Shown here one piece after another: positions 1 through 8,199 of a DNA stretch of 38,203 nt (position 1 is the stretch's first letter; every line of letters starts with the position of its first letter). Source of the stretch: Steroidobacteraceae bacterium (lineage in GTDB: Bacteria; Pseudomonadota; Gammaproteobacteria; Steroidobacterales; Steroidobacteraceae). Below the pieces are notes generated by a model that was given only the letters and a program-made list of their open reading frames with translations, had not been told where the DNA came from and did not search any database. The stretch is taken from contig JANWKR010000017.1 of NCBI GenBank assembly GCA_025451275.1, positions 1 through 38,203 on the forward strand. Direction: 5' to 3'. The position numbers and the translations under genes are program-made.

Positions 1-543
<543 letters not shown>

Positions 544-593
544 TCACTCCGCGGGCGTACTCATTCAAAAGGGGGATAGTCCAGGATCACTTC

Positions 594-620
594 TTAGGGG
601 TCCGGGGCGGGGCTTTCAAG
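594..620 (-). promoter_or_regulatory. Sigma-32-type heat-shock promoter for dnaK
   Basis: On the minus strand the gap between grpE and dnaK reads CTTGAAA (614-620), 13 bases, then CCCCTAA (594-600). This closely matches the RpoH consensus CTTGAA-N13/14-CCCCAT, and it lies about 55 bases upstream of the dnaK start. It would let dnaK be induced separately from grpE. Recognised by motif only. Confidence 0.7.
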
Positions 621-645
621 CGGGCCGGGGCCAAAATCGCACGCC

Positions 646-1206
646 TCAGGCCGGAGCCCGGGAGACGATCACCCGGGCCGGGCGCAGCAGGCGCCCGTTC
701 AGCTCGTAGCCGGGCTGGATCACCTGCAGGACCGAGTTCGGCTCGGCGGTAGCCGAGTCCTGCGCCATCATGGCCTCGTGCCGGGCCGGGTCGAAGGGCT
801 CGCCCTGGGGGTCCACCACCCTCACCCCGTGCTTCTCGAGCGCCCGGGCGAGCAGCTGGAGCGTCGCCGCCTGGCCCTCGACGAGGGTGCGGACGTCGGC
901 CTTGGAGGCGGACTGCACCGCCTGCTCGAGGCTGTCCCTGACCGGCAGCAGCTCGCTCACCAGGCGCTCGAGGCCGTAGCGGCTGGCCGCCTCGATGTCG
1001 CGGGCGGCCCGCTTGCGCACGTTGTCGAGCTCGGCGACCGCGCGCAGGTACTGGTCCCAGTGGTTCTTGGCGCGCTCCTCGGACGCTTCCAGCGCCTGCT
1101 GCAGGCGCTCGAGCTCCACCAGCTGTGCGGCCGTCTCCGGCAGCACAGCGGTCGGCTCCGCCGCGCCCGCTTCGGGTGCGTCCGCTCTGGACTCGTTCGG
1201 ACTCAT
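646..1206 (-). CDS. grpE: Nucleotide exchange factor GrpE
   Basis: 186-residue GrpE, which releases ADP from DnaK. An acidic, alanine-rich N-terminal segment is followed by a long coiled coil (about residues 40-95, with NHWDQYLRAVAELDNVRKRA) and the C-terminal beta domain (HGVRVVDPQGEPFDPARHEA, ending NGRLLRPARVIVS). A longer reading from 1269 is possible, but the ATG at 1204-1206 has a clear GGAGG (complement of 1216-1220) 9 bases upstream and gives the usual MSPNES-type start. It sits between hrcA and dnaK in the standard heat-shock order and has its own sigma-32-like promoter at the end of hrcA. Confidence 0.97.
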   Translation of the reverse strand: MSPNESRADAPEAGAAEPTAVLPETAAQLVELERLQQALEASEERAKNHWDQYLRAVAELDNVRKRAARDIEAASRYGLERLVSELLPVRDSLEQAVQSASKADVRTLVEGQAATLQLLARALEKHGVRVVDPQGEPFDPARHEAMMAQDSATAEPNSVLQVIQPGYELNGRLLRPARVIVSRAPA

Positions 1207-1233
1207 CTCGACGAACCTCCGCAAATGATCAAG

Positions 1234-1255
1234 GCCTGCCCGCCCCGGGGCAGGC
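1234..1255 (-). other. Hairpin in the grpE 5' leader
   Basis: GCCTGCCC (1234-1241) and GGGCAGGC (1248-1255) form a perfect 8-base-pair stem around a 6-base loop. It lies between the grpE heat-shock promoter and its ribosome site (1216-1220). It could affect translation or partly terminate hrcA read-through. There is no T tract, so an intrinsic terminator is unlikely. Function is inferred. Confidence 0.4.
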
Positions 1256-1275
1256 GGGGCGAACTGCACCCCCGG

Positions 1276-1301
1276 GTGGGGGTCAGCGCCGCGAATTCAA
1301 G
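1276..1301 (-). promoter_or_regulatory. Sigma-32-type heat-shock promoter for grpE
   Basis: On the minus strand CTTGAA (1296-1301) is followed after 13 bases by CCCCCAC (1276-1282), matching the RpoH pattern. The -35 part overlaps the last codons of hrcA (stop at 1283-1285), leaving a leader of about 60 bases before grpE. With the second site before dnaK, this suggests the grpE-dnaK part is driven by sigma-32. Confidence 0.6.
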
Positions 1302-2341
1302 GCGGCGCCGAGGAGTTTAGCCGTCATGTCGACGATCGGGATGACCCGCTCGTAGGCCATGCGGGTCGGGCCGATCACCCCGAGCACCCCGACCACCGAG
1401 TCGCCGTCGGCATAGGGGGCCGTGACCACGCTGCAGTCGTCCAGGATCTGGTAGCCGGACTCGTGGCCGATGAAGATCTGCACCCCTTCCGCCTTCAGGC
1501 TGTGGTCGAGCAGATGCAGGAAGTCACGCTTCTCGTTGAAGGCCTCGAACAGCCGGCGCAGCTTCTCGACGTTGGTGAGCTCGGCGACCCCCATGAGGTT
1601 GGTCTCGCCCTTGATCACGTACTCGAGCTTGCCCTCCTCGCCACCCTCGAACACCTGCTGCGCCACCGAGATGGCATCGAGCATGATCTGGTTCATGTGG
1701 GCACGCGCTTCCGACAGCTGGCTCAGGATCTCCTGGCGCACCTCGCGCAGGCTGCGGCCGCGGAACTGCTCGTTGAGGAAATTCGAGGCACGCTTCAGCT
1801 CGTCCGGGGAGAAGTGACGCTCGAGCTGGATGATGCGGTTCTGCACCTCGCGGTCGTTGTACACCAGCACCACCAGCACGCGGTTCTCGGACAGCGCGAC
1901 GAACTCGATCTGCGTCACCGCCGCCTGGCGCGGCCGCGGCACGGTCACGACCCCGGCGAGCCGCGTCGCCGAGGACAGCAGCTGCGAGACGCTCGCGATC
2001 AGGTCGGTGGAGGTGTCGCGGCTCGCCTCGACGTGGCGGCGGATCTCGGCGCTCATCGCCTCGTCGAGCGGCCGCAGCTGCAGCAGCGTGTCGACGAAGA
2101 AGCGGTAGCCCTTGTCGGTCGGCACGCGCCCGGCGGAGGTGTGGGGCGAGGCGACGAAGCCGAGCTCCTCGAGATCGGCCATGACGTTGCGGATGGTGGC
2201 CGAGGACAGCTGCAGCCCCGACTCGCGCGACAGCGCCCGCGAGCCGACCGGCTGGCCGTCGCGGATATAGCTCTCGACCAGAATCCGCAGCAGGTGCTGG
2301 GCCCGCTCGCCCAGGGCCTCGTCCCGTGCCTCGTGCGCCAT
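1283..2341 (-). CDS. hrcA: Heat-inducible transcription repressor HrcA
   Basis: 352-residue HrcA, which represses heat-shock genes by binding CIRCE operators and is itself helped to fold by GroEL. The N-terminal winged helix contains QPVGSRALSRESGLQLSSAT followed by IRNVMADLEELG, and SAGRVPTDKGYRFFVDTLL is the family hallmark; the C-terminal GAF-like part holds GHESGYQILDDCSVV. Translation could open earlier (2410), but the ATG at 2339-2341 gives the usual MAHEARDEALGERAQ start. First gene of hrcA-grpE-dnaK. I found no TTAGCACTC-N9-GAGTGCTAA element upstream of hrcA, grpE or dnaK, so its target operator is probably elsewhere, such as groESL. Confidence 0.96.
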   Translation of the reverse strand: MAHEARDEALGERAQHLLRILVESYIRDGQPVGSRALSRESGLQLSSATIRNVMADLEELGFVASPHTSAGRVPTDKGYRFFVDTLLQLRPLDEAMSAEIRRHVEASRDTSTDLIASVSQLLSSATRLAGVVTVPRPRQAAVTQIEFVALSENRVLVVLVYNDREVQNRIIQLERHFSPDELKRASNFLNEQFRGRSLREVRQEILSQLSEARAHMNQIMLDAISVAQQVFEGGEEGKLEYVIKGETNLMGVAELTNVEKLRRLFEAFNEKRDFLHLLDHSLKAEGVQIFIGHESGYQILDDCSVVTAPYADGDSVVGVLGVIGPTRMAYERVIPIVDMTAKLLGAALNSRR

Positions 2342-2431
2342 GGCTGCCTTTTGGCACAGCCGCGGCCGGAATACCAGTCTTCCAAGGCCCAAAAGCGTGA
2401 CCTGCGGCATTGGCCGCCGCCCGCGGGAGCG

Positions 2432-2440
2432 TGTTACAAA
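2432..2440 (+). promoter_or_regulatory. Extended -10 promoter candidate for nadK
   Basis: TG (2432-2433), one base, then TACAAA (2435-2440) fits an extended -10 element, putting transcription start near 2447 and giving a leader of about 40 bases before the nadK ATG at 2487. A weak TTGGCC (2410-2415) is the only -35 candidate and its spacing (19) is poor. Confidence 0.35.
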
Positions 2441-2486
2441 GGCCCGCTCCGCGATGCTGGCGGGGTTAAGTCAAGGCGTGGGACAG

Positions 2487-3371
2487 ATGGCCTTTCCGGT
2501 GCGCACCTGCGCGTTAGTGGGCAGATTCGCCGATCCGCGCATCGCGGAGAGCCTCGGCGCGCTCCTGCCGCACCTGCGCCAGCGCGGCGTCACGGTGCTG
2601 GTGGCCGAGGACGCCGAGCTCGACCCGGCCATGGACGGGGTGCAGCGCATGCCCGAGACGGAAATCCCCGAGCGCGCCGACCTCGTGATCGCCATCGGCG
2701 GTGACGGCACGCTGCTGTACGCCGCGCGCCTGGTGGCGCGCCACGCCGTGCCGCTGCTCGGCGTCAACCGCGGCCGGCTCGGCTTCCTCACCGACGTCAT
2801 GCCGCAGGACATGCTGCCGGCGGTCGACCTGGCGCTCGAGGGCCGGCTCGAGCGCGACGAGCGGCCGCTGCTGTCGGCGCGCCTGCGCGGGGCCCGCGGG
2901 GTGGCCGAGTCCTTCGCTCTCAATGACGTGGTCATGCAGAAGCACGACACCGGCCGCACGCTCGACTTCGAGACGCGCATCAACGGCACCTACGTGAACA
3001 CCCACGACGGCGACGGCATCATCGTCGCCAGCCCGACCGGCTCCACCGCCTACGCCCTGTCCTGCAACGGCCCGATCCTCGAGCCGGATCTGCCGGCGCT
3101 GGTCATCGTGCCGATCTGCGCCCACACCCTGTCCGACCGCCCGATCGTGGTGGCCGGCACCTCGGTGGTGGAGGTGACGCTGCTCGAGCGGCCCGACACG
3201 CACGCCCACGTCACCTGCGACGGCGCGGTGCTCGGGGCGATCTACCCGGGCGACCGGCTCGAGGTCACGACCGCGCCCGAGTGCGCCACCCTGCTGCACC
3301 TGGCCGGCCACGACCACTACAAGCTGCTGCGCTCCAAGCTCCATTGGGGCCGCGGCAGCTTCGAGCGCTGA
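2487..3371 (+). CDS. nadK: NAD kinase
   Basis: 294-residue ATP-NAD kinase, close to the 292 residues of the E. coli enzyme; it makes NADP in the cytoplasm. The catalytic GGDGT loop is at residues 71-75 (IGGDGTLLYAAR), followed by GVNRGRLGFLTDV, the LNDVV segment (NE/D NAD-binding motif), and SPTGSTAYALSCNGP, all diagnostic. The ATG at 2487 gives MAFPVRTCALVGR, matching family N-termini. An earlier in-frame ATG at 2454 is possible but lies too close to the predicted transcription start, and neither has a strong ribosome site. Divergent from hrcA; recN starts 5 bases after its stop, so the two are probably co-transcribed. Confidence 0.96.
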   Translation: MAFPVRTCALVGRFADPRIAESLGALLPHLRQRGVTVLVAEDAELDPAMDGVQRMPETEIPERADLVIAIGGDGTLLYAARLVARHAVPLLGVNRGRLGFLTDVMPQDMLPAVDLALEGRLERDERPLLSARLRGARGVAESFALNDVVMQKHDTGRTLDFETRINGTYVNTHDGDGIIVASPTGSTAYALSCNGPILEPDLPALVIVPICAHTLSDRPIVVAGTSVVEVTLLERPDTHAHVTCDGAVLGAIYPGDRLEVTTAPECATLLHLAGHDHYKLLRSKLHWGRGSFER

Positions 3372-3376
3372 AAACG

Positions 3377-5122
3377 ATGCTGACTCATCTGCAGATCCGC
3401 GACTTCGCCATCATCGACCAGGTGGAACTGGAGCTGCGACCCGGGCTCACCGTGCTCACCGGCGAGACCGGCGCCGGCAAGTCGATCCTGGTGGATGCGC
3501 TGCAGCTGCTGGCCGGCGGTCGCGCCGGCGCGGAGGTGGTGCGCCACGGCGCCGAGCGCGCCGAGATCTCCGCCACCTTCGAGCTCGCCAAGGCGCCGCG
3601 CGAGCTGAAGCAGTGGCTGGAGGAGCAGTCGATCAGCTCGGGCACCGAGCTCACCGTGCGGCGCGTCATCGGCAGCGACGGCCGCTCGCGCGCCTACCTC
3701 GACAGCCAGTCGGTGCCGGTGCAGCTGCTGCGCGAAGCCGGCAACATCCTCATCGATATCCACGGCCAGCACGAGTTCCAGTCCCTGACCCGCGCCGCCG
3801 CGCAGCGCGAGCTGCTCGACGGCTATGGCGGGCTCACCCCGCTCGTCAGCCAGGTGGGCATCGCCCACCGCGTCTGGCTCGAGCTCCTCAACCGCACGCT
3901 CGAGCTGGAAACCAAGGCGCGCGACCGGGATGCCAAGCTCGACATGCTGCGCTACCAGCTGCAGGAGCTCGAGGCGCTGAAGCTGCAGCGCGAGGAGCTC
4001 ACCGCGCTCGCCGAGGAGCAGGCGCGGCTCGCCAACCGCGGGCGCCTGGCCGAAGGCACGCAGCTCGCGCTCGGGGAGCTGTACGAGAACGACAGCGGCA
4101 GCGCGCACGCCGCGGTCAGCCGCGCGCTGCAGGCGCTGCGTCCGCTGGTGACCCTCGACGGGCAGCTCGGCCCGGTGCTGCCGATGCTCGAGGAGGCCTC
4201 GATCCAGGTGCGCGAGGCGGCGCGCGAGCTGGAGCGCTACCGCGAGACGCTGGACGTGGACGCGGCGCGTCAGGAGCAGGTCGAGCGGCGCCTGGCGGCC
4301 ATCGAGGAGCTGGCGCGCAAGCACCGCGTCGCCGCGGCGGATCTGCCCGAACGCGGCGGCCAGCTCGGCGCAGAGCTCGGCGCGCTCGAGCGCGCCGAGA
4401 CCGATCTCGCGCTGCTGCGCAAGGAGCTCGCCACCGCGCTCGATGCCTACCGCGCCCAGGCCCAGGAGCTGTCGGGCAAGCGCAGCGCCGCCGCACGCGC
4501 CCTGGCGCGCGACATCTCCACGCGCATGCAGACCCTCGGCATGGCCGGCGGGCGCTTCGAGACGGACGTCTCGCAGCACGGCAACGCGGAGCCGGCGCAG
4601 CACGGCATCGACCAGATCGAGTTCCGCGTGAGCGCCAACCCCGGCTCGCCGCCGCGGGCGCTCGCCAAGGTGGCCTCGGGCGGGGAGCTCGCGCGCCTGT
4701 CGCTGGCGGTGCAGGTGTCGTGCGCGGCGGAGGAGACCCGCTGCATGGTGTTCGACGAGGTGGATGCCGGCATCGGCGGCGCCATCGCCGAGATCGTGGG
4801 CCGCGAGCTGCGTGCGCTCGGCGCGCGCGGTCAGGTGCTGTGCGTCACCCACCTGCCCCAGGTAGCCTCGCAGGCGCACCACCACCTGCGCGTGACCAAG
4901 CTCACCGACGGGCGCACCACGCGCACCACCCTCACCGAGCTCACCGCCGATGACCGGGTGGAGGAGCTGGCGCGCATGCTGGGCGGGGTGGAAGTGACGG
5001 CCAAGGCGCGCGAGCACGCGCGCGACATGCTGGCGGCGGCGAGCGGCGCGCCGAGCGGGGCGGTCGCCACCGGCGAGGACACGGTGCGCCAGCCACGTCC
5101 GCCGAGCGCCCGGCGCCGCTAG
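3377..5122 (+). CDS. recN: DNA repair protein RecN
   Basis: 581-residue SMC-like ATPase for double-strand break repair. Walker A GETGAGKS is at residues 29-36, the ABC signature region reads KVASGGELARLSLA, and Walker B VFDEVDAGIGG starts near residue 458; long helical arms lie between. The N-terminus MLTHLQIRDFAIIDQ fits the family, so the ATG at 3377 is preferred over the longer reading that overlaps nadK. It is slightly longer than E. coli RecN (553) because of a charged, proline-containing tail ending PPSARRR, which is probably disordered. I saw no LexA box just upstream, where nadK is coding, so SOS control is not evident. Confidence 0.97.
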   Translation: MLTHLQIRDFAIIDQVELELRPGLTVLTGETGAGKSILVDALQLLAGGRAGAEVVRHGAERAEISATFELAKAPRELKQWLEEQSISSGTELTVRRVIGSDGRSRAYLDSQSVPVQLLREAGNILIDIHGQHEFQSLTRAAAQRELLDGYGGLTPLVSQVGIAHRVWLELLNRTLELETKARDRDAKLDMLRYQLQELEALKLQREELTALAEEQARLANRGRLAEGTQLALGELYENDSGSAHAAVSRALQALRPLVTLDGQLGPVLPMLEEASIQVREAARELERYRETLDVDAARQEQVERRLAAIEELARKHRVAAADLPERGGQLGAELGALERAETDLALLRKELATALDAYRAQAQELSGKRSAAARALARDISTRMQTLGMAGGRFETDVSQHGNAEPAQHGIDQIEFRVSANPGSPPRALAKVASGGELARLSLAVQVSCAAEETRCMVFDEVDAGIGGAIAEIVGRELRALGARGQVLCVTHLPQVASQAHHHLRVTKLTDGRTTRTTLTELTADDRVEELARMLGGVEVTAKAREHARDMLAAASGAPSGAVATGEDTVRQPRPPSARRR

Positions 5123-5140
5123 CCCGCGGCGGCGTGCGCC

Positions 5141-5575
5141 TCAGCTGCTCTTGCTGCGGCGGTGCGGGCAGTTCTGGCGGCGGCAGTGGCCGTAGAGGAT
5201 CAGCGAGTGGTCGCGGATGGAGAAGCCGAGCTTGCCGGCCACCGCCGTCTGGCGCTCCTCGATTCCGGCGTCCATGAACTCTTCGACGCGGCCACAGTCC
5301 AGACACACGATGTGATCGTGGTGCGTCCCCTGGTTGAGCTCGAACACCGCCATGCCGTCTTCGAAATGGTGCCGCGTCACCAGCCCCGCGGCCTCGAACT
5401 GCGTCAGCACGCGGTACACCGTGGCGAGCCCGATGTCCTCGTTCGACTCGAGCAGCGTGCGGTAGATGTCCTCGGCCGACAGGTGCCGCGTGTTGCTGCC
5501 CTCGAGGATCTCAAGGATCTTCAGGCGCGGCAGCGTCACCTTCAAACCGGCCTTGCGCAGGTCCTTGCCTTCCAC
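5141..5575 (-). CDS. fur: Ferric uptake regulator Fur (GTG start)
   Basis: 144-residue Fe(II)-dependent repressor. The winged-helix part reads DLRKAGLKVTLPRLKILEIL and then SAEDIYRTL and IGLATVYRVLTQFEAAGLV; metal sites include HHDHIVCLDC (residues 85-94) and a C-terminal Cys pair at 131 and 136. An ATG at 5629 would add 18 residues unlike Fur and leave almost no room for promoters between fur and bamE. The GTG at 5573-5575 has GGAGA (complement of 5583-5587) 7 bases upstream and yields the typical short N-terminus, so I choose it. Divergent from bamE, as in several other proteobacteria, with a partial Fur-box-like sequence between them. Confidence 0.95.
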   Translation of the reverse strand: MEGKDLRKAGLKVTLPRLKILEILEGSNTRHLSAEDIYRTLLESNEDIGLATVYRVLTQFEAAGLVTRHHFEDGMAVFELNQGTHHDHIVCLDCGRVEEFMDAGIEERQTAVAGKLGFSIRDHSLILYGHCRRQNCPHRRSKSS

Positions 5576-5643
5576 GGGGGCTTCTCCGGCGGGACGCGCA
5601 GGCCCTGAGGGACGGCCGGCACTCCGCAATCAGGTATGATTCC

Positions 5644-5662
5644 GCCAATGATTATCCCCCAT
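5644..5662. promoter_or_regulatory. Fur-box-like sequence between fur and bamE
   Basis: The core AATGATTATC (5647-5656) matches ten consecutive positions of the 19-base Fur box GATAATGATTATCATTATC; over the full 19 bases 11 agree. It overlaps the likely bamE start codon and lies upstream of fur on the other strand, where it would suit Fur autoregulation. Part of the match is coding sequence of bamE, so chance is possible. Confidence 0.35.
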
Positions 5663-6049
5663 CACAGACGGGCGCGCCTCCCCTGGGCGCGCGGCGCTGC
5701 ACTCGTGCTGCTCGCAGGCCTGCTCGGCGGCTGCGTGTATCGCATGAACATCCAGCAGGGCAACTACCTGGAAGGCAAGTCGGTCGACAAGCTCGAGGTC
5801 GGGATGACGCGCACCCAGGTGCGCTACCTGCTCGGCACCCCCATGGTGCCGGCGCCCTTCGACAAGGACCGCTGGGACTATCTGTACTACTTCCAGTCGG
5901 GCAAGCGGCTGCGCAAGCCCGACCAGCGCCACCTGGTGGTGTTCTTCAAGGACGACAAGGTGACCAAGTTCGAGCGCGACAACGTGCCCGAGAGCGCGCC
6001 GCAGGCCCCCGACCAGGGCGCACCGATCGCCAAGTTCCCGAAGATCTAG
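5648..6049 (+). CDS. bamE: Outer membrane assembly lipoprotein BamE (SmpA/OmlA)
   Basis: 133-residue lipoprotein of the BAM complex, which inserts beta-barrel proteins into the outer membrane. A signal peptide (RRARLPWARG then AALVLLAGLL) ends in lipobox LGGC with the lipid-carrying Cys at residue 29. The BamE core follows: NIQQGNYLEGKSVDKLEVGM, TRTQVRYLLGTP, DRWDYLYYF. Two starts are possible, ATG 5636 and ATG 5648, with no convincing ribosome site for either. A TATGAT at 5635-5640 could be a -10 element, which would favour 5648, perhaps as a nearly leaderless message. Divergent from fur. Its stop codon interlocks with that of rnfH on the other strand (shared CTAG, 6046-6049). Confidence 0.95.
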   Translation: MIIPHHRRARLPWARGAALVLLAGLLGGCVYRMNIQQGNYLEGKSVDKLEVGMTRTQVRYLLGTPMVPAPFDKDRWDYLYYFQSGKRLRKPDQRHLVVFFKDDKVTKFERDNVPESAPQAPDQGAPIAKFPKI

Positions 6050-6348
6050 CGCCCGCGGCGCTCGCGCGCCACGCGCGCCCGCCGCGCGCTGCGCGGGTCG
6101 CGCGTCAGCGGCCGGTACAGCTCGATGCGGTCGCCGTCCGCGCACGCGGCGCTGCGCGCGCACGGCTCACCGAAAATGCCGCCCGCGGCTTGCTCCCACG
6201 GCACCGCCGCCGCCGCCGCGCCCGCGGCCACCCGCGCGGCCGCCAGCGCATCCGCGACGCTCGCCGCGGCGTCGAGCTCGACCGTCCACAGGTACTGCCG
6301 CTCGCGCGTGGCGTAGGCCACCAGGCAGCGCTTGCGCGGCCCGCTCAC
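6046..6348 (-). CDS. rnfH: RnfH family ubiquitin-like protein
   Basis: 100-residue protein of the RnfH/UPF0125 family (beta-grasp fold; E. coli RnfH is 96 residues). Shared features are CLVAYATRERQYLW near the N-terminus, IFGEPCARSAACADGDRIEL, and YRPLTRDPRSARR near the end, followed by a basic tail. The GTG at 6346-6348 overlaps the ratA stop as GTGA, so the two are translationally coupled and probably one message, as in other gammaproteobacteria. The biochemical role is not settled; it was named from rnf operons. An alanine-rich stretch in the middle is unusual for the family. It converges on bamE with overlapping stop codons. Confidence 0.9.
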   Translation of the reverse strand: MSGPRKRCLVAYATRERQYLWTVELDAAASVADALAAARVAAGAAAAAVPWEQAAGGIFGEPCARSAACADGDRIELYRPLTRDPRSARRARVARERRGR

Positions 6349-6770
6349 GGCAGCGCGCGTGCCCGGGCGACGAAGGCATCGACCAGCGAGGCCACGGTCT
6401 GCGCGAACAGCGATTCGAACAGTACGCCGGCCAGGCGGTTGGCGAAGGCGAAGCGCATGGTGAGATCGACGCGGCAGCCGTCCGCCACCGGCGTCAGCCG
6501 CCATTCCCCGTCCAGGGTGCGGAACGGCCCGCTCACCAGCTGCATGTGCACGCGCGTGTCGGGCTCGAGGTCGTTGCGGGTGGTGAATTCCCCGTGCAGC
6601 GCCCCCTGGCGCACGCCGATGCTGGCGAGGATGTGGCCGGGGGTGCGCTCGAGCACGCGCGCGTGCGTGCACCACGGCAGGAATCGCGGGTAGCTCTCGA
6701 TGTCGTTGATGAGCGCAAACACGTCGGCCGGGGGCCTGTTGACCAGCGCCGAGCGCTTGACCTCTCGCAT
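6345..6770 (-). CDS. ratA: RatA/Coq10-type START-domain protein
   Basis: 141-residue polyketide-cyclase/START family protein. MREVKRSALVNRPPADVFAL and NDIESYPRFLPWC are the typical start, followed by FTTRNDLEPDTRVHMQLVSG and GCRVDLTMRFAFANRL. In E. coli the equivalent gene (ratA, yfjG) was reported to hinder 50S/30S association; the family also resembles eukaryotic COQ10, which binds ubiquinone, so either role is possible. The ATG at 6768-6770 is chosen because the alternative at 6783-6785 only adds five residues. It is upstream of rnfH and divergent from smpB with 27 bases between, the standard gammaproteobacterial layout. Confidence 0.93.
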   Translation of the reverse strand: MREVKRSALVNRPPADVFALINDIESYPRFLPWCTHARVLERTPGHILASIGVRQGALHGEFTTRNDLEPDTRVHMQLVSGPFRTLDGEWRLTPVADGCRVDLTMRFAFANRLAGVLFESLFAQTVASLVDAFVARARALP

Positions 6771-6797
6771 AGGGCATTGTCCCATTAGCCGCCCGCC

Positions 6798-7265
6798 ATG
6801 ACCAAAGCCCAGGAAACACCGCGACTGATCGCCGAGAACCGCAAGGCGCGCTTCGACTATTTCATCGAGGAACGCTACGAGGCGGGCCTGGCGCTGCAGG
6901 GCTGGGAGGTCAAGGCCATGCGCGCCGGGCGCGCGCAGCTGAAGGAGGCGTACGTCTACCTGCGCGGCGGCGAGGCGTTCCTGATCGGCGCGCACCTGTC
7001 GCCGCTGCCGTCCACCTCCACGCACATCAGCGCCGACCCGGTGCGCACCCGCAAGCTGCTGCTGCATCACAGCGAGCTGCAGGGCCTGATCGGGGCGGTC
7101 GAGCGGCGCGGCTACACGCTGGTGCCGCTCGAGCTGTACTGGAAGAGCGGTCGCGCCAAACTGCAGGTCGGTCTCGCCAAGGGCAAGAAGCAGCACGACA
7201 AGCGCGCGGTGGAGAAGGAGCGCGACTGGGCGCGCGACAAGGCGCGCGTCCTGCGCCGCGGCTGA
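6798..7265 (+). CDS. smpB: tmRNA-binding protein SmpB
   Basis: 155-residue partner of tmRNA in ribosome rescue; it delivers alanyl-tmRNA to stalled ribosomes. The core reads [40 protein letters not shown] and [13 protein letters not shown], and ends in the basic tail ([16 protein letters not shown], then [11 protein letters not shown]) that enters the mRNA channel. It is the usual length. ssrA lies about 930 bases downstream on the same strand, separated by one oppositely oriented gene, so the two parts of the rescue system are close but not co-transcribed. Confidence 0.98.
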   Translation: MTKAQETPRLIAENRKARFDYFIEERYEAGLALQGWEVKAMRAGRAQLKEAYVYLRGGEAFLIGAHLSPLPSTSTHISADPVRTRKLLLHHSELQGLIGAVERRGYTLVPLELYWKSGRAKLQVGLAKGKKQHDKRAVEKERDWARDKARVLRRG

Positions 7266-7266
7266 G

Positions 7267-8058
7267 TTACTCCGGCGCCAGCTTCGGGTTCTTCATGTCG
7301 TAGACGAGGCTGAGCGTGGTGAGCGTGTCGCGCCGCCCCGAGCCGGGCGGCGGGCTCGAGTTGTCGGTCATCTGATAACCGGCGGCGAGCGCCAGGTGAT
7401 TCGACACCTTCACCTGCAGGGCGAGGCTGGCCGTGGTCAGGGTGTTCTCCTGGCCTGACTCGATCGCGACTGCGGCGAGGAGCTTGGAGTACTGGTTGAA
7501 GCTGTGCTCGTACGTGAGCCCGCCGTCGAACACCGCATCGCTCGTCGAGTCGAGCTCGGTGCGGCCGATGACTCCGCCGAGGTCGTCCTTCACCAGGATC
7601 TCCGGGCGCAGGCGCCGGTAGCCGGCGCCGGCCTGGATCGTGAGCTTGGTGGCGTCGGTCTCCACGACCTTGTAGCCGATGCCGCTCTTGACCGCCTCCT
7701 GGAAGGCGAAGCCGCTGAAGCGGTCGTCGGTATAACTCAGGCCGACGTACCAGAAGAAGCGCGACGAGAAGTTGTAGGCGGCCTGGACGTGGGCGTCCCA
7801 CGCTTGAGCGGTGGTCTCGCCGCGGGTCGAGCCGTACAGGCCCTCGGTGCCGAACAGCAGCTTCCAGTCACCGATGACGTGGGCGACGTGGAACAGGAGA
7901 TTGCCGGCACTGTTGTCGGTGTTGCCGCCGGTCTTGGTGTAGCCGAGCAGCGCTCGCATCGCCCAGTCGGGGTCGCCCGTATACGGCGGCTCGTCGGCGC
8001 GCGCCACGGCGGTAACGGCCACGAATCCGGCACAGGCGGCGGCGATCTTCCATGACAT
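7267..8058 (-). CDS. DUF481 family outer-membrane protein
   Basis: 263 residues with a signal peptide (MSWKIAAACAGFVAVTAVAR then ADEPPY) followed by repeated amphipathic beta strands rich in aromatic residues (WKLLFGTEGLYGSTRGETTA, FFWYVGLSYTDDRFSGF, ATKLTIQAGAGYRRLRPEIL), the pattern of DUF481/YdiY-type beta barrels. It ends in a strand (TLTTLSLVYDMK) rather than the classic terminal Phe. The ATG at 8056-8058 has GGGAGGG 9 bases upstream. Its substrate or role is unknown. It converges with smpB, one base between stop codons, and is divergent from ssrA. Confidence 0.9.
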   Translation of the reverse strand: MSWKIAAACAGFVAVTAVARADEPPYTGDPDWAMRALLGYTKTGGNTDNSAGNLLFHVAHVIGDWKLLFGTEGLYGSTRGETTAQAWDAHVQAAYNFSSRFFWYVGLSYTDDRFSGFAFQEAVKSGIGYKVVETDATKLTIQAGAGYRRLRPEILVKDDLGGVIGRTELDSTSDAVFDGGLTYEHSFNQYSKLLAAVAIESGQENTLTTASLALQVKVSNHLALAAGYQMTDNSSPPPGSGRRDTLTTLSLVYDMKNPKLAPE

Positions 8059-8136
8059 AGGGGTACACCCTCCCTGGTGGACTTAAAGTAAGCGCGCAAC
8101 CTTACCGGAAAGTGCCGACCGCAAGGAGCTTGGCAG

Positions 8137-8161
8137 CGCCAGCCACGCCGTCCGGCTGGCG
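8137..8161. other. Inverted repeat between the DUF481 gene and ssrA
   Basis: CGCCAGCC (8137-8144) and GGCTGGCG (8154-8161) can pair fully around a 9-base loop. It lies in the shared upstream region of the DUF481 gene and ssrA, just before the ssrA promoter region (TATGCT at 8176-8181 is a -10 candidate). It could be an operator or an upstream structure; no T tract follows. Confidence 0.3.
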
Positions 8162-8199
8162 GCGCCGTCATGGGGTATGCTGGCGGCGCATACCTGATC

